Assembly (NCBI RefSeq): GCF_000235365.1
Contig: NC_016454.1
Span: 682,001 to 746,000 of the forward strand
Length of the DNA: 64,000 bases
Direction: 5' to 3'
Source: Eremothecium cymbalariae DBVPG#7215
Lineage: Eukaryota; Ascomycota; Saccharomycetes; Saccharomycetales; Saccharomycetaceae
Shown here: in pieces, positions 36,501 to 46,490 of the stretch
Position numbering within the stretch: position 1 is the stretch's first letter
Layout: each line of letters begins with the position of its first letter
Program-made: the position numbers and the translations under genes
The notes under the pieces: generated by a model
Told to the model about the DNA's origin: nothing
The model's database searches: none
Seen by the model: the letters and a program-made list of their open reading frames with translations, nothing else

Positions 36501-38390
36501 ATCAACAAGGTAATGACAGAAACAATTCTTTCTAACAGGTGCAAAACTACCGAATCTTTGGGGTTTCGACCAAATAGTGTTCTTTTGCATTTGGACCAAC
36601 GAGGAAACCCACAACTTTAATAAATATTCAGATTTGGCGATCATTTGCAATTTACGCTCACTATTTTCCAAAGTAATCAATAACTTAGTTGATATTTTCT
36701 TTTGGTTATCATCTAAAGGATCATCTTCATTTAATGTATTGTCTTCCAAGAAACTTCCAGAACAGCTGATTTTGAACTTGGAATCAACAAGAAAAACGTC
36801 CAACGGTGTTGTGGAGCACATATCACTAACATATATGATATAAGAATGTCTTACGAGGAACCACTTGTTGGTGTGTCTCTCAATCATCGCTTTCCAATCG
36901 TTAAACCTGAAGTGAGATACACGCCATCCTTGGGCTTTTGCTGAAGATCTGATGATTAAGTAACCTTGTTTGCCTTGAAATCCGTTTTCGTAACTTAATA
37001 AATTTCCTATTGGCGAAAGTTCATAAAATTGGAACAGCCTATTTGCCTGTGGCCTCAAACAGAGCGCTAGATTAAGCAATCTTAAGTACTTTTCTATTCT
37101 TTTGTGCATCGGTTTTTTAACGTCATCGGCTTCATCGATCAAGTCTTGGATATGTTTCATATGGAACCTTTTAGCTTCAAAATTCAATGAAGATCTGGGT
37201 GTGGCAACTGTAGAAAGGGATGTGACAGTATTGGTCTGTGCGGTAGGTGTAGAAGGTCTCTTTGCCTTTTTCATGTAATCATCGAACCTCGGAAAATGAG
37301 GCAAATGAATTCTCTGGTACCTATTATGATCAATGTACAATTTGTTTAAAGTATTCTGTTGAAAGGACACTAATTGCAACTTCCCATGTAGTGAAGCCAA
37401 ATCTTTATACGAGCGTAATATTACCCACTTCAATCTACTATCACCCACTCCATATTCTAGTTCCAACTTGTACTTGGTGTGGTAACCTTGATCCACAATC
37501 GCCATCATCGACTCATCGTTACCCTTGGTCTCCTCATGGTTACTACCAGTACTTGTAACAGTAGTGTCTGTACTCACCCTCTGAAGAGACAACATCGTGT
37601 CGTTATTGGTAATCGGCGAAACACGAACACTCAACATCGCCAACAACAACGAAGCCCTTCTCACGCCGTGCTCATCACGTAGGAACCCACTCCCAGCAAA
37701 CAATGCTGCAGGACAGCCCGCAATTAGAATATCAATCAAATCAGAAGCCATGTTTTGGATAATCAACTCCTCTTCCGCAACTTCATCCTCTTCATCGGCC
37801 GACTCGTTGTCCTCAACACCAAATTTGTTCTTCCCCCCACAATGCCCACTTTTTAACGGATATTTCCGCGACGTTAGCTTGGAAATCTTCTTAAACGCCT
37901 GTCCAAACTCCTTCTTCCACCCAGTAAGAGAATCCTGCGGATTCATTTTGGCCAACCAACTAGGAGTGGCATTCAAATCACTCCCAATATTACTATTACT
38001 ACGACTGTGTCTCTTCACATTATAGTTACTATTACTCCGGCTACTGAACCCATGCGCCATAGACGTTATAGTAGAGTTGGGTACTCCCTGGAAAACCAAA
38101 TTCTTATACTCCGCCTCATGATCCGTCTCACACGCCGTCGTAGGCTCATTCCGTAAACCCCTACTGTGAACATCCCCATCCTCCTGACCGTTGGGAAAAT
38201 TATTCTCTTGCTGCTTACCACCAACTCCCTCATATTCATCACTCTCATCATCCCCTAAAACCTGCGTCTCCGAATATACCCCCGGAATCACACTTGCACT
38301 CTTCACACGACGACTATCAGGCCCAGTATTGTTCACCAGCGACACCATCGGTGGCACATCATCAATACTACTAGCTTCCGATAACCCCAT
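33546..38390 (-). CDS. SPO14: Phospholipase D, PX-PH-HKD type
   Basis: Phosphatidylcholine-hydrolysing phospholipase D, required for prospore membrane formation in meiosis in S. cerevisiae. 1614 residues against about 1680. A long polar N-terminus is followed by a PX domain (about 300-400, KYKLELEYGVGDSRLKWVIL, then LPHFPRF), a PH-like domain (about 470-600, GKQGYLIIRSSAKAQGW, KWFLVRHSYIIYV), and two catalytic HKD motifs: HEKLVVID (about 735) followed by MGGIDLCYGRYD, and HAKVMIVD (about 1035) followed by IIGSANVNERSM. Both have the full H-x-K-x4-D. The C-terminal 450 residues are charged. Orthologue of YKR031C. Confidence 0.97.
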   Translation of the reverse strand: MGLSEASSIDDVPPMVSLVNNTGPDSRRVKSASVIPGVYSETQVLGDDESDEYEGVGGKQQENNFPNGQEDGDVHSRGLRNEPTTACETDHEAEYKNLVFQGVPNSTITSMAHGFSSRSNSNYNVKRHSRSNSNIGSDLNATPSWLAKMNPQDSLTGWKKEFGQAFKKISKLTSRKYPLKSGHCGGKNKFGVEDNESADEEDEVAEEELIIQNMASDLIDILIAGCPAALFAGSGFLRDEHGVRRASLLLAMLSVRVSPITNNDTMLSLQRVSTDTTVTSTGSNHEETKGNDESMMAIVDQGYHTKYKLELEYGVGDSRLKWVILRSYKDLASLHGKLQLVSFQQNTLNKLYIDHNRYQRIHLPHFPRFDDYMKKAKRPSTPTAQTNTVTSLSTVATPRSSLNFEAKRFHMKHIQDLIDEADDVKKPMHKRIEKYLRLLNLALCLRPQANRLFQFYELSPIGNLLSYENGFQGKQGYLIIRSSAKAQGWRVSHFRFNDWKAMIERHTNKWFLVRHSYIIYVSDMCSTTPLDVFLVDSKFKISCSGSFLEDNTLNEDDPLDDNQKKISTKLLITLENSERKLQMIAKSEYLLKLWVSSLVQMQKNTIWSKPQRFGSFAPVRKNCFCHYLVDGRDYFWALSDALAMAKDVIFIHDWWLSPELYMRRPVQDNQEYRIDRILKERAEMGVKIFIVIYRNVGSTVGTDSLWTKHSMLSLHPNIHLIRSPNQWLQNTYFWAHHEKLVVIDHTIAFMGGIDLCYGRYDTPEHVLRDDSPELQKQNFPGKDYSNARVCDFYELDKPFESMYDRELVPRMPWHDVHMMTIGEAARDMSRHFVQRWNYLLRQKRPSRPTPLLTPPSDFTPEELEESEFFQELKPRSTCEIQILRSAGNWSLGLEETEKSIQTAYLKLIETSKHYIYLENQFFITSSNWDGVVIENKIGDAIVDRIIKANSEGKPWKAFVVIPVMPGFNSEVDEPEGSSIRVIMQCQYQSIARGETSIFAKLKRLNIDPSQYIQFYSLRKWSTIGQYDKLVTEQLYVHAKVMIVDDRSCIIGSANVNERSMLGNRDSEVAAIIRDTDLVKTKMNGEDYLAGRFAWELRQRLMREHLGCDVDLVEIIERKFGRLEDIAAKNVNNLHLIPDDQLSEASHELKVQSAMLEIGFREVMNEDCSDLWLQKYGAKDLKNFGIEVDHNVFVGLDENVPEPLAPNKATHKKTPLPSKKSKNNGKKSYSSNAKYYSFNNRAGEANVGIRDKKPISTDSRLVGNHTHTKDVEGLGPDGWKKTEKKHKENVTQQLRDWTAEVMNIRTVDCNRETKENTPTTFLPDKEDVIQYLQDESIPDINKWNMLKRICYLQYLSFKKDAKLTEYNKTQKDTAETISRALDFLGEEVMDDEAIDAMLSQMVPSVAENSKRQPFANFNFMDPYAFEDPLVDSFYEDMWFAVALRNSLIYRMVFHCQPDNSVQTWRDYKDFQKLSQSFDDLQKKMIDMEYGEKVTIVDDSSDADESNISLEKGTKLKAVPTNVADTLSTEVDQPLSQQALKITTGAKSTNPSKMKLSSSLLYGINQKIFDRHTARRLLERINGHLVIFPTDWLSKEVESKNWFYNADRLPPIDIYD

Positions 38391-39177
38391 CGCTCAAAAA
38401 AACAATATACAGCCCTTGTCTATTCCTACTAGACGTCTGCTACCGCTATTACCTAACAATACCTTCTGCACAACTTGCTGCCCTCCCAATCGCGATTTAT
38501 AAAATCCTCTGCTCAAATCCGACTCCTCCACTCTTTATAGTAAACAAATCACTAAACAAATTGAGTATATGCAAGAGTGGCAACGATCGATTAATAACCC
38601 TAAATAAGCGACTGCCGATGGTTCGTGTGTGTTTGCGTTCAGAAAACTGGGCAAAACAAAGCTTTGTCAGTTTCGTACAACGTGACCAGGGTTGCTTTCA
38701 CCTTTGTTTACGTAATCTCGAGATACTCGAGGTCCAGAAGATATGATGATGATAACCTACAAAAACCTACCGAGTATGTCTGGTCCAATAATACTCACAC
38801 CCTGAAAATCTGTAACTGACTCTATAGGTGTGTGTGTATGTAGGTCTCCGTAGTGTGTGTGTGCATATATATACACGCACATATATCGAACAGGAGTCCT
38901 TCTCTGTGGAGGACATCATGTGAGTTGGTTCATAGTCCATGGTTGCGAGTGTGGTGACGCCGGGTAGAGAAGTATGTGTTGGCGAATCCCAAGAAGGCTC
39001 GAGGAGTGATAGTATGGAAATTCGCCAGGGAAATCGCGGCTACCAGAAATCACGTCGGTTTCTATGTCTACGGATTGTCGAGTTGTGTTGCACGGGGAAC
39101 GATACGGTTTTTCCTCTTTTAACACACATTTTCTTCCTGGTCAGAGCATTTTAATGATGCCTTGGGTGAGTAGGTGA

Positions 39178-39239
39178 GGGGAGCGGGGGGGAGAGAAGGG
39201 GCGGAGCGAGGGGGGGATAAACAGGTAAGGGGAGGGGGG
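39178..39239 (+). other. G-run tract with G-quadruplex potential
   Basis: Six runs of four or more G lie within 62 bases: GGGG, GGGGGGG, GGGG, GGGGGGG, GGGG and GGGGGG, separated by 3, 6, 8, 12 and 1 bases. At least four runs have loops short enough for an intramolecular quadruplex. It lies about 790 bp before the SPO14 start and 1.56 kb before GZF3. Confidence 0.7.
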
Positions 39240-40484
39240 CTACCCAATCAACGTAGGTATTGGGATGGTGGAGTGATGTCAATTGCATTCCCTATGTGTG
39301 TTTTATGTGTGTATGCGTCTGGCGCTGCTTTTGCCCTCGGATGAATATATGTATATATATATATGCACATTGTGTCTGGTATATAATTTGATGACGCTAA
39401 CACCTAACGATAAGAGGAGGAGAAGTAGTAGACGTCATTTCAAGTAGAGAAGGAGACACACACGTTCCCTGTCTCCCCAAGGGGAAAAGTCCCCTCTTAT
39501 CTGGGAGGTCATTTTGCAGCAGCAACTATTGTCTCGCTGCATCATACATGTAACTTATGTTGGGAAGAAACGTCGCATAATAACAGGTGATCTGACGCCG
39601 CATCAAAAGAATACAACACAATGGTTGAAACGACAAGCTATCTAGTGTTAGAATTCAGAGATACGTGCTGTCTATGCGTCAGTGTTATCTAGCAATAGCT
39701 TAATAATATAGGGTTCCTTCCACCCTATCTTTGCTTTTTTTCACTCATTCAACCTTTTCTATCTTTTATCGCTCCAGGCAGATCAGACACACTGATCGTA
39801 ATATGTACTCCATGTAGTCAAAGGAAGGGTTTATCTACAGAGTGCCCTGCGACAATACAAACCACGCAGATGTAGATGCGTCTGCAAAAATGCTGCGTTG
39901 CCGGGTCCCTTAAGCTCCCTTCCACCCACCCTCGCTACTGCAAGGCAACAATTGGACTGCAACACCCCCCTGTCGCACACATCTTAATTGTATACCTTCC
40001 CAACGAAACATTTACAGTTGTGTAGCTGATACAGTAACACAACGCTCGTTTTTTCAATTTTTTTCGGACACTATTAAATCTATATAACGTATCAATGACG
40101 ATGATAATTGCTCATTGGACTTCATTCCCGTGTCCCCTCCCGTGTCCACTCTACAACGGGTGATGGTGCAACTCCTGAAATTGTGTAAGAGACCAAGTCC
40201 AACGAGAAGATCCCTTTCTCACCTTTGCACAAGCCATCCCCAGACAGGCAGCATATATAAAAATGCAAGATATCTAACTTTTTTCCGCTTCTTCTCGAGG
40301 TATCAAAAAAAAGATTAGCAGTCGATTTTCCTTTTCCTGGGGTAATAATCTAATCGGTCCATCAGTATTGCAACAGATAACCGTAGCTTAGTTAATATTA
40401 GGTATAAAGGCGCGGAAGCAAGTGGGTATATATAATAATATATATATACAATTTTGAGAAAAGGAGAGTTGTTTTAGAGATAAA
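39216..40484. promoter_or_regulatory. Cluster of GATA-factor sites upstream of GZF3
   Basis: GATAA cores on either strand at 39216-39220, 39409-39414 (GATAAG), 39496-39501 (CTTATC), 39685-39689, 39766-39770, 39831-39835, 40376-40380 and 40479-40483. GZF3 and DAL80 in S. cerevisiae are themselves controlled by GATA factors, so auto- and cross-regulation is plausible. The count is about twice what I would expect by chance. Confidence 0.5.
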
Positions 40485-40795
40485 CCTGCAATTACAAATA
40501 GAAGTTTTGAAAGAGTTGAAAAATAATAAAAAAGAAAGGAGGATAGTGTCAAAACGGCCCGCTTCCGATTGCAATTGTTGGATGGTATTAGGTTATACTT
40601 TGAGTATCAGAAATATTTTTAGTTTGATAGGAAGTGATTATTTCTTTCCGGGTTAATATTATCGTCCCACTTGTACGTCGTCGTCCTCCACTTCTCTCTC
40701 ATCGAGCAGAAACATATTAAAGTTTAAAAAGTCCCTCGTTGGAATTTTTTTTTCGTTAGTGAGAAAAACCCAAGAAAATCGTGTTTCCTAAGGTT

Positions 40796-42517
40796 ATGAC
40801 AAACACACTGTTAGATCATCAGTTTGTACCATTTGATTGTAGAGGTAACCGCCTGATAGCCAAGCCCATAGGTTATTCCTCTGCACTAGGACAGAAAATG
40901 ACGCTCTCAACAAACAGCTTAACAACGACGAATTCCGGGAATATCATCGACTCTAATAATAATCCACTCCGTAAAAATAAGTATGCTGATAACGATATCG
41001 AAAATAGTGGTTCCGCAAACGATGGTGTAAATGCAGATGCAGGTTCTTTGCAAGAAAGTAAGCGAGCTGGCAGTTTTTCGGTTTCACCCACAACGGCAAC
41101 GGTAACGGCGACGAAAACGGCGACGATGGATGGTGTTGGTACTACGGCTTCTAGTTCACATAGTCCAGTTTGCAAAAACTGTCATACTTCTACGACACCA
41201 CTTTGGAGAAGAGATGAGCATGGGGCAGTTTTATGCAACGCGTGTGGGCTGTTTTTAAAATTGCATGGGAGGCCAAGACCTATCAGTTTGAAAACGGATG
41301 TAATTAAATCTCGGAACAGAAAAACGCTGCATCAGGATGTCGGCACCAACGGTGATAAGCGACGCAGGGACCATTCTGTCCCACCACCACCACCACTAGG
41401 GATTCAAAATTCTGTGGTTAATAATAGTGAGTTGGGTGGGAATTTTAGTAATAAACTCGGTAAAAAGAGACAGAAGGTGATATCAAGCTCTACAACTCCC
41501 TACAATCATTCACTGACGGTCTCTGGAAGTTTAGATTCGGTCAACTCAGAAAGCACTACGATTTCAAGTTTTAACAGTTCAGTAACATCTGGTAGTCTGG
41601 AAATGCCGAACTGTTCTCAAGATCGCAACTCACTCCCCCAATTGTCCACGTTGTTGGGTAACGTCCATTCTCATAATGATCATTTGCATTCGATTCACCT
41701 TCAAAATCAGAGTCGAGCCCACAGTTACGTTCAACCGAAGATTGAAAGTCATATTCAGTCGGGGATACGATCGCTGTCTGGTCCTCCTCCACAACACTAC
41801 CACCAGCAACCTCGCAAGCAGTCTTCTGTCTTGTTGTCCCCCAAGTCAGCACCACGATACAGTCCTAACGTTCATTCCCCTTTGTCCAACCAAATGGAGG
41901 GTAACGCTACTCTAATTGGAATAAATCATATTGATGTACATTCCCCTAATTTGGCTCCCATACAAAGGAACTCGACTACTTTAAAGGCACCAATCAGCCA
42001 GCTGCTCAATGGTGGCAAGACTTCTGAGCAGCCCATTGCTGCGCCAGTCATATCCTCCAACTCCTCCGCACTCAGGGCCTCCTTGGCTACAAATATTCCG
42101 TCCACATCCACTACAGGCTGTGACCTACGCAAACACCAGCAGCAAACCCAAGACAGTTATTCATCGTACTCTTATCCTCTCCACCTGTCCCCAATGAGTT
42201 CAACTCAAAGACCGCATGTCGGTAGCATCAAAAAATCAGTGACTGCCGAAACGCTCAACAACATTACACCCAACAACGGAAGTAACATTACCACCACCTC
42301 CTCAACTTATCCCTTGTCGTCATCTCAAACTATGAGCAATCCTCCCAATGACACACAAATACCGCTTTCCCAAGTCTTTCAACTGCAAGAGGAAGTCATC
42401 AAATTAAAGACAAGATTAAACGAACTAGAACTTATCACAGATTTGTACAAAAGACATATATTTGAGTTGGATGATAGATGCAAATCTCTTGAGATAAAGC
42501 TTCAAATGCATAATTAA
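40796..42517 (+). CDS. GZF3: GATA zinc-finger repressor (Gzf3/Dal80 ancestor)
   Basis: Negative regulator of nitrogen catabolite-repressed genes. It corresponds to the duplicate pair GZF3 (YJL110C) and DAL80 (YKR034W). 573 residues, near the length of Gzf3. A single GATA finger with Cys 126, 129, 147 and 150 (C-x2-C-x17-C-x2-C) reads [15 protein letters not shown] and [13 protein letters not shown], followed by [18 protein letters not shown]. The middle is Ser/Asn/His/Gln rich. The C-terminus is a leucine-zipper coiled coil ([20 protein letters not shown], then [18 protein letters not shown]), the dimerisation element that separates Dal80/Gzf3 from Gat1 and Gln3. I use the ATG at 40796; the frame opens five codons earlier only from a GTG. 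Confidence 0.95.
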   Translation: MTNTLLDHQFVPFDCRGNRLIAKPIGYSSALGQKMTLSTNSLTTTNSGNIIDSNNNPLRKNKYADNDIENSGSANDGVNADAGSLQESKRAGSFSVSPTTATVTATKTATMDGVGTTASSSHSPVCKNCHTSTTPLWRRDEHGAVLCNACGLFLKLHGRPRPISLKTDVIKSRNRKTLHQDVGTNGDKRRRDHSVPPPPPLGIQNSVVNNSELGGNFSNKLGKKRQKVISSSTTPYNHSLTVSGSLDSVNSESTTISSFNSSVTSGSLEMPNCSQDRNSLPQLSTLLGNVHSHNDHLHSIHLQNQSRAHSYVQPKIESHIQSGIRSLSGPPPQHYHQQPRKQSSVLLSPKSAPRYSPNVHSPLSNQMEGNATLIGINHIDVHSPNLAPIQRNSTTLKAPISQLLNGGKTSEQPIAAPVISSNSSALRASLATNIPSTSTTGCDLRKHQQQTQDSYSSYSYPLHLSPMSSTQRPHVGSIKKSVTAETLNNITPNNGSNITTTSSTYPLSSSQTMSNPPNDTQIPLSQVFQLQEEVIKLKTRLNELELITDLYKRHIFELDDRCKSLEIKLQMHN

Positions 42518-42903
42518 CCCTTTTTTAATGATTCCCCCTCCCTACTAGCTAAAATGGTCGCTCGTATAAGTGGGAGCGCTCTAACAGCATGAGACGGAGA
42601 ACGGTCACACACGATTTTACATCTTTATTCCCGCACCCCTCCCTCTTCCTCCCAATGCTTATTAGATAACTGTACACATCGCCAGGTAGCAGGAAACACA
42701 CGTCCGGCTTGTGCTGTGAACCTTCAACGTTTAGATTTATCTTACGTCCTGTATAAAGCATTTTAAATAAACATAACGTAGGCAATGACAATCGCTCCTT
42801 TTTCTATTTAGGAGGTCAACTTTTTAAAGAAATGTATGTCCACGCCTAAGGACATTGACTAGTGGAGCTCAGATAAGAATCATTGAAGTAGTTATATTTC
42901 TAG
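42518..42903. other. Intergenic GZF3-DID2
   Basis: 386 bp between same-strand genes, holding the GZF3 3' end and DID2 promoter. No further feature seen. Confidence 0.6.
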
Positions 42904-43518
42904 ATGTCGCGTAATTCTGCTGCTGGTTTAGAGAATACGTTATTTCAACTCAAGTTTACTGCCAAGCAGTTAAATAGACAGGCTGCTAAAGCGGCCAAAG
43001 AGGAGAAGCAAGAAACTAACAAATTAAAGAAGATTCTCAACGAGAATGAAGAGATTGCTCGTCTTTATGCATTGAATGCTATTCGTAAACGGAATGAACG
43101 TTTACAGTTGTTGAAATTGGCATCGAGGATTGATGCTGTGGCATCGAGGGTTCAGACAGCTGTGACGATGAGGCAGGTGAGCGGATCCATGGCTCAAGTT
43201 TGCAGAGGTATGGACAGAGCGCTACAGAGTATGAACCTGCAACAAATCACAATGGTTATGGATAAGTTTGAGCAGCAGTTTGAAGATTTGGATACAAGTG
43301 TTAATGTGTATGAGGATATGGGTCAGAATGTAGATGCAGTAGCTGTGGATCATGATAAGATTGATGAATTGATGAATCAGGTAGCAGACGAGAACGGTTT
43401 AGAACTCAGGCAAAGCGCTCAACTAAAAGATTTACCTCAGGTGCAAAATACGGCAGCAGAGGTTACGGAAGAGAAAGAAGACAAATTAGCGCAGAGATTA
43501 CGAATGTTGCGTGGATAA
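42904..43518 (+). CDS. DID2: ESCRT-III-associated Did2/CHMP1
   Basis: Class E vacuolar sorting protein that recruits Vps4 to ESCRT-III on endosomes. 204 residues, exact family length. The basic helical N-terminus (LKFTAKQLNRQAAKAAKEEK), the helical core (ASRVQTAVTMRQVSGSMAQV, then SMNLQQITMVMDKFEQQFEDLD) and an acidic linker are followed by the terminal MIT-interacting motif DKLAQRLRMLRG. Tail-to-tail with CCT7 (133 bp). Orthologue of YKR035W-A. Confidence 0.97.
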   Translation: MSRNSAAGLENTLFQLKFTAKQLNRQAAKAAKEEKQETNKLKKILNENEEIARLYALNAIRKRNERLQLLKLASRIDAVASRVQTAVTMRQVSGSMAQVCRGMDRALQSMNLQQITMVMDKFEQQFEDLDTSVNVYEDMGQNVDAVAVDHDKIDELMNQVADENGLELRQSAQLKDLPQVQNTAAEVTEEKEDKLAQRLRMLRG

Positions 43519-43651
43519 ATACGCCCTTTTTGCATTTCTGTTACGTCTTCTCTGTCTGTTTGCAAAGAAAATATTATGTATATACAACAAAAAAATGTAC
43601 AATAATCTGTAATCTATATCACTAATTAGATCGTATAGTGTTGTTTTTCCC

Positions 43652-45301
43652 CTAATGCAATGGAACGCCTCTGCCTCTGGCCCCTGGTGGTGGAGCCATA
43701 CCAGCGTTTGCGCCATCGCTTTCCTTGTTCTTGATAGTTTCATCGATGGATAAGATCAAGTTAGCGGCTTCAGTGGCACTACTGAGAGCATTTGTCTTCA
43801 CTAGGGCGGGTTCCCAGACGAATTTGGCAAAGTTATCCCCTATAGTTTCAGTTTCAAAGTCCACACCGAACCATTTTTCACCCTTACTATGGGCAAGTCT
43901 TAGCTTATTCAATATTTCGATGGCATCAAATCCGGCGTTTTCACAAAGCTGTCTAGGAATGACTTCCAAAGCCTTAGCAAATGCGTTAATAATCAATTGT
44001 TGCTTACCAGCAATCGTCTTAGAGTAGTCTCTCAAGAACTTAGAGATTTCCATTTCAATGGCCCCACCGCCAGCAACAACTAGTCTGTTTTCTAGAGCTC
44101 TTTTAACAATCATAATAGCATCGTGCAAAGACCTCTCTACTTCAGCTATGACCTGTTCGGCACCACCCCTGAGTAGTAATGTACATGTCTTGGCTTGAGG
44201 ACAACCTTGGAACAGGTTATACCGTTCTGAACCAATTTGTACTTCTTCGAATTCAGCACATGTGCCCAAGTGTTCCTGTCTAATATCAGTAGTCGTGGAT
44301 TGAACTGCACCGCCTACAGCCTGGATCACCCTATTCATATCCTCTGCGGTAACTCTCCCAGCACAGAAGATATCCCTGTCAGCGAAGTACTGCGTAGCTA
44401 GATCACCAATGGGTAGTTTGGACAACACAATATTTGCACCAGTATCCTCTATTTGTTTCAACTTGTCCATGATGATTCGCCATTCGGCATCAACCACGGA
44501 TTGGTAGTCCTCAACATGCTCGACACGTACTTCGGCATTGTCCTTTTCTGCCTTCAATTCCAGCTCTATATTCAAAGAAAGGATCTTGGGATTCTCAAAT
44601 CTTTTTGGCTGTTGTTCAAACCCAGCATAAGAAAACGTTTTTTGAAATGCAACACCATTCACAAATAATGAATCCTCCATAGCTCCACCAGGAATCTTCT
44701 TGATCCCAATCAACTTCTCATCCAAATCTTCTTGATCTAGAGAGAGCACAGCATCTACACACATTTGAACAAAAAACTCCGCATTATGGTTAATCAACTT
44801 GGATGACATAGCTGTTCTCGCACAACGCTCGAGCAAGTCTCGGTTAATATTCTTACCACTAATGTCTACTGCCAAATCTTGTATTTTTTGAAGAGCCGAC
44901 TGAACAGCCTGGCGGTATCCCTTAATAATAACATGAGAAGAAATACCTTCTTCTAGAAACGGTTTGGCCTCCTTCAGCAATTCTCCAGCAAGTACCGTCA
45001 CACTGGTAGTACCATCGCCAACCTCTGCGTCTTGAGCCCTCGATATATCGACCAGAGTCTTTGCTGCCGGATGTACAACATCTAACAACTTTAAAATCGT
45101 CGCTCCATCATTGGAAATCGTGGTTTTCCCATTGCTGGAAACTATTAAAATATCCGATCCTAAGGGACCCAGTGTGGGTTTTAGAGTGTCTTGAATTGTC
45201 AAACAAGCGTTGATATTGGAGATGATCTGACCACGCCCCTGGGAAGCATCAGTACCTTCTTTCAACACAACAATCGTTGGTGTTTGGTTACCAAAATTCA
45301 T
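43652..45301 (-). CDS. CCT7: Cytosolic chaperonin TRiC/CCT eta subunit
   Basis: Subunit eta of the hetero-oligomeric chaperonin that folds actin and tubulin. 549 residues. The N-terminus [20 protein letters not shown] and the ATP-binding signatures are present: [13 protein letters not shown], the DGATIL segment, [14 protein letters not shown], and [13 protein letters not shown] near the C-terminal equatorial domain. The family tail GVPLH closes it. I start at the ATG at 45301, which matches yeast Cct7 exactly; the frame has a GTG two codons upstream. Orthologue of YJL111W and the last gene of the YJL/YKR block. Confidence 0.98.
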   Translation of the reverse strand: MNFGNQTPTIVVLKEGTDASQGRGQIISNINACLTIQDTLKPTLGPLGSDILIVSSNGKTTISNDGATILKLLDVVHPAAKTLVDISRAQDAEVGDGTTSVTVLAGELLKEAKPFLEEGISSHVIIKGYRQAVQSALQKIQDLAVDISGKNINRDLLERCARTAMSSKLINHNAEFFVQMCVDAVLSLDQEDLDEKLIGIKKIPGGAMEDSLFVNGVAFQKTFSYAGFEQQPKRFENPKILSLNIELELKAEKDNAEVRVEHVEDYQSVVDAEWRIIMDKLKQIEDTGANIVLSKLPIGDLATQYFADRDIFCAGRVTAEDMNRVIQAVGGAVQSTTTDIRQEHLGTCAEFEEVQIGSERYNLFQGCPQAKTCTLLLRGGAEQVIAEVERSLHDAIMIVKRALENRLVVAGGGAIEMEISKFLRDYSKTIAGKQQLIINAFAKALEVIPRQLCENAGFDAIEILNKLRLAHSKGEKWFGVDFETETIGDNFAKFVWEPALVKTNALSSATEAANLILSIDETIKNKESDGANAGMAPPPGARGRGVPLH

Positions 45302-45647
45302 TCTCACACAAACTTAAAGATTGAAATGCTTCAATTATACAATCTTTACCCTTTCTAATGGCGTTGTATATATGGGAGATTCATACGGAAAACTAAAATG
45401 CAACTTTTTGCCACTAACAATTTTTTTCCATCATCACACAGGAAAACTTGGCGTGTTACGGAGATGGAGAAGAGAGAGTGAAGAGCACACTAATGGAGGC
45501 ATCTGGTCGATACAGGCCGGTCAATAAGCATATATGACGGTTCTATAACCATTCCTGACATTAGTTATATGATTTCTTGTGCAATCACGTGATGTGCAGT
45601 TATCAGTGTTACCTAACATATCTCAACAATCTGCAAGCTAGATTGTT
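45302..45647. other. Intergenic CCT7-tRNA-Leu
   Basis: 346 bp containing the CCT7 promoter and the 5' flank of the tRNA gene. It holds a TCACGTGA palindrome (45585-45592). No gene. Confidence 0.6.
45585..45592. promoter_or_regulatory. TCACGTGA E-box (Cbf1-type site)
   Basis: Perfect palindrome TCACGTGA within ATCACGTGAT, 56 bp before the tRNA gene and about 285 bp from the CCT7 start. It fits the Cbf1 consensus and also centromere CDEI, but no CDEII/CDEIII follows. Confidence 0.45.
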
Positions 45648-45761
45648 GGTTGTGTGGCCGAGCGGTCTAAGGCGCCTGATTCAAGTGTACGCTTACGGCT
45701 CCGCAGGGGGCCGGACACTCAGGTATCGTAAGATGCAAGAGTTCGAATCTCTTCGCAACCA
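45648..45761 (+). tRNA. tL(CAA): tRNA-Leu (CAA) with intron
   Basis: Acceptor stem GGTTGTG pairs with CGCAACC (one G-T), followed by discriminator A. The A box TGGCCGAGCGG and B box GTTCGAATC are present. Anticodon stem CCTGA/TCAGG brackets the loop with CAA at 45682-45684. A 32-base intron (45686-45717) begins one base after the anticodon; CTCAGG resumes the mature sequence. A T run (ATTCTTTTT) after the gene is the Pol III terminator. The mature sequence is nearly identical to S. cerevisiae tRNA-Leu(CAA), which also has an intron here; the intron itself is unusually GC-rich. Confidence 0.96.
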
Positions 45762-46490
45762 TTCTTTTTCCAATATTTTTCACAAAATATTGGTTAGCAA
45801 TGCTTTCTTTTTAAGCTTAGACAAATAACTGTGTCGCAGAAAGCGTAATCGTATTGCCCTTTGGACTTTCTGAACATCTGCAGCAGCTTCGGGTTGAGGG
45901 GATCCTTCCTATCCATGCTTTTTCAAAGAGCGGCTGACGGTAACTTTAAACATCCACGCCCCCGTTTTGATTTTCAATTCTCAAAAGGGTCTATGTGATT
46001 TCTACATAGCATATTCTAGATTAAACAGAATTCCAGGATTCTATGAGGAATCAATTTGGTGAATGCCTTTTAGTAAGCATCTTTTAGTAAGCATCTTTTA
46101 GTAAGCAGGTTTAGTACAGAGCAATTGTAGTACAGAGGACATAGATTGTTTACTGTGGTGATCGTCTTTATTGACAAAGCGTTGTACGCAGATTCGTAAG
46201 GTAGAAGGATAATTTAACTTCGTTGATGATCCCTAAGAGTAATGTATCAATCGCAAAAAATCCCATGTTACATATTTTTTGAAAGTGGAGGAGGTTGAAG
46301 GCATATAAATACAACATCAGTATGTAACAATTCTTGACAAACATGTTGGCGCAGGGGTTCTTATATTTGGATTTGCAATAAGAGCAAGAACCCGTTCATC
46401 TATCTCATCCCTAAAAGAGAGAAAGTTTGTGTGCGTTCCTTTCTACAATAAACCCTACCCGAAAAGCAACCAGATCATACCCATTATTTT
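45762..46490. other. Promoter region of the YNL134C orthologue
   Basis: 729 bp between the tRNA gene and the reductase gene. It holds three tandem 14-bp units with Yap1-type sites and a TATAAAT box at 46304-46310, 181 bp before the ATG. No gene seen. Confidence 0.7.
46067..46107 (+). promoter_or_regulatory. Three tandem 14-bp repeats, each with a Yap1-type TTAGTAA site
   Basis: CTTTTAGTAAGCAT is repeated at 46067-46080 and 46081-46094, and a third copy runs from 46095 with the last base changed. Each unit holds TTAGTAA (46070-46076, 46084-46090, 46098-46104), which fits the Yap1 element TTASTAA. The sites lie about 390-420 bp before the ATG. Yap1 control of YNL134C in S. cerevisiae oxidative stress supports a regulatory reading. 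Confidence 0.75.

Larger units (their letters stand above)
38391..40795. other. 2.4 kb divergent SPO14/GZF3 regulatory region
   Basis: Long spacer between divergent starts. It holds GT and TA simple repeats (38830-38890, 39345-39365), a G-rich tract with quadruplex potential (39178-39239), STRE-like AGGGG/CCCCT sequences (for example an inverted AGGGGAAAAGTCCCCT at 39480-39495), and at least eight GATAA cores listed separately. The longest open frames are about 70 codons and look random. Confidence 0.7.

Noticed and set aside
45585..45592. TCACGTGA read as centromere CDEI
   Set aside because: The following 100 bases are neither AT-rich nor followed by a CDEIII-like core; they run into a tRNA gene.
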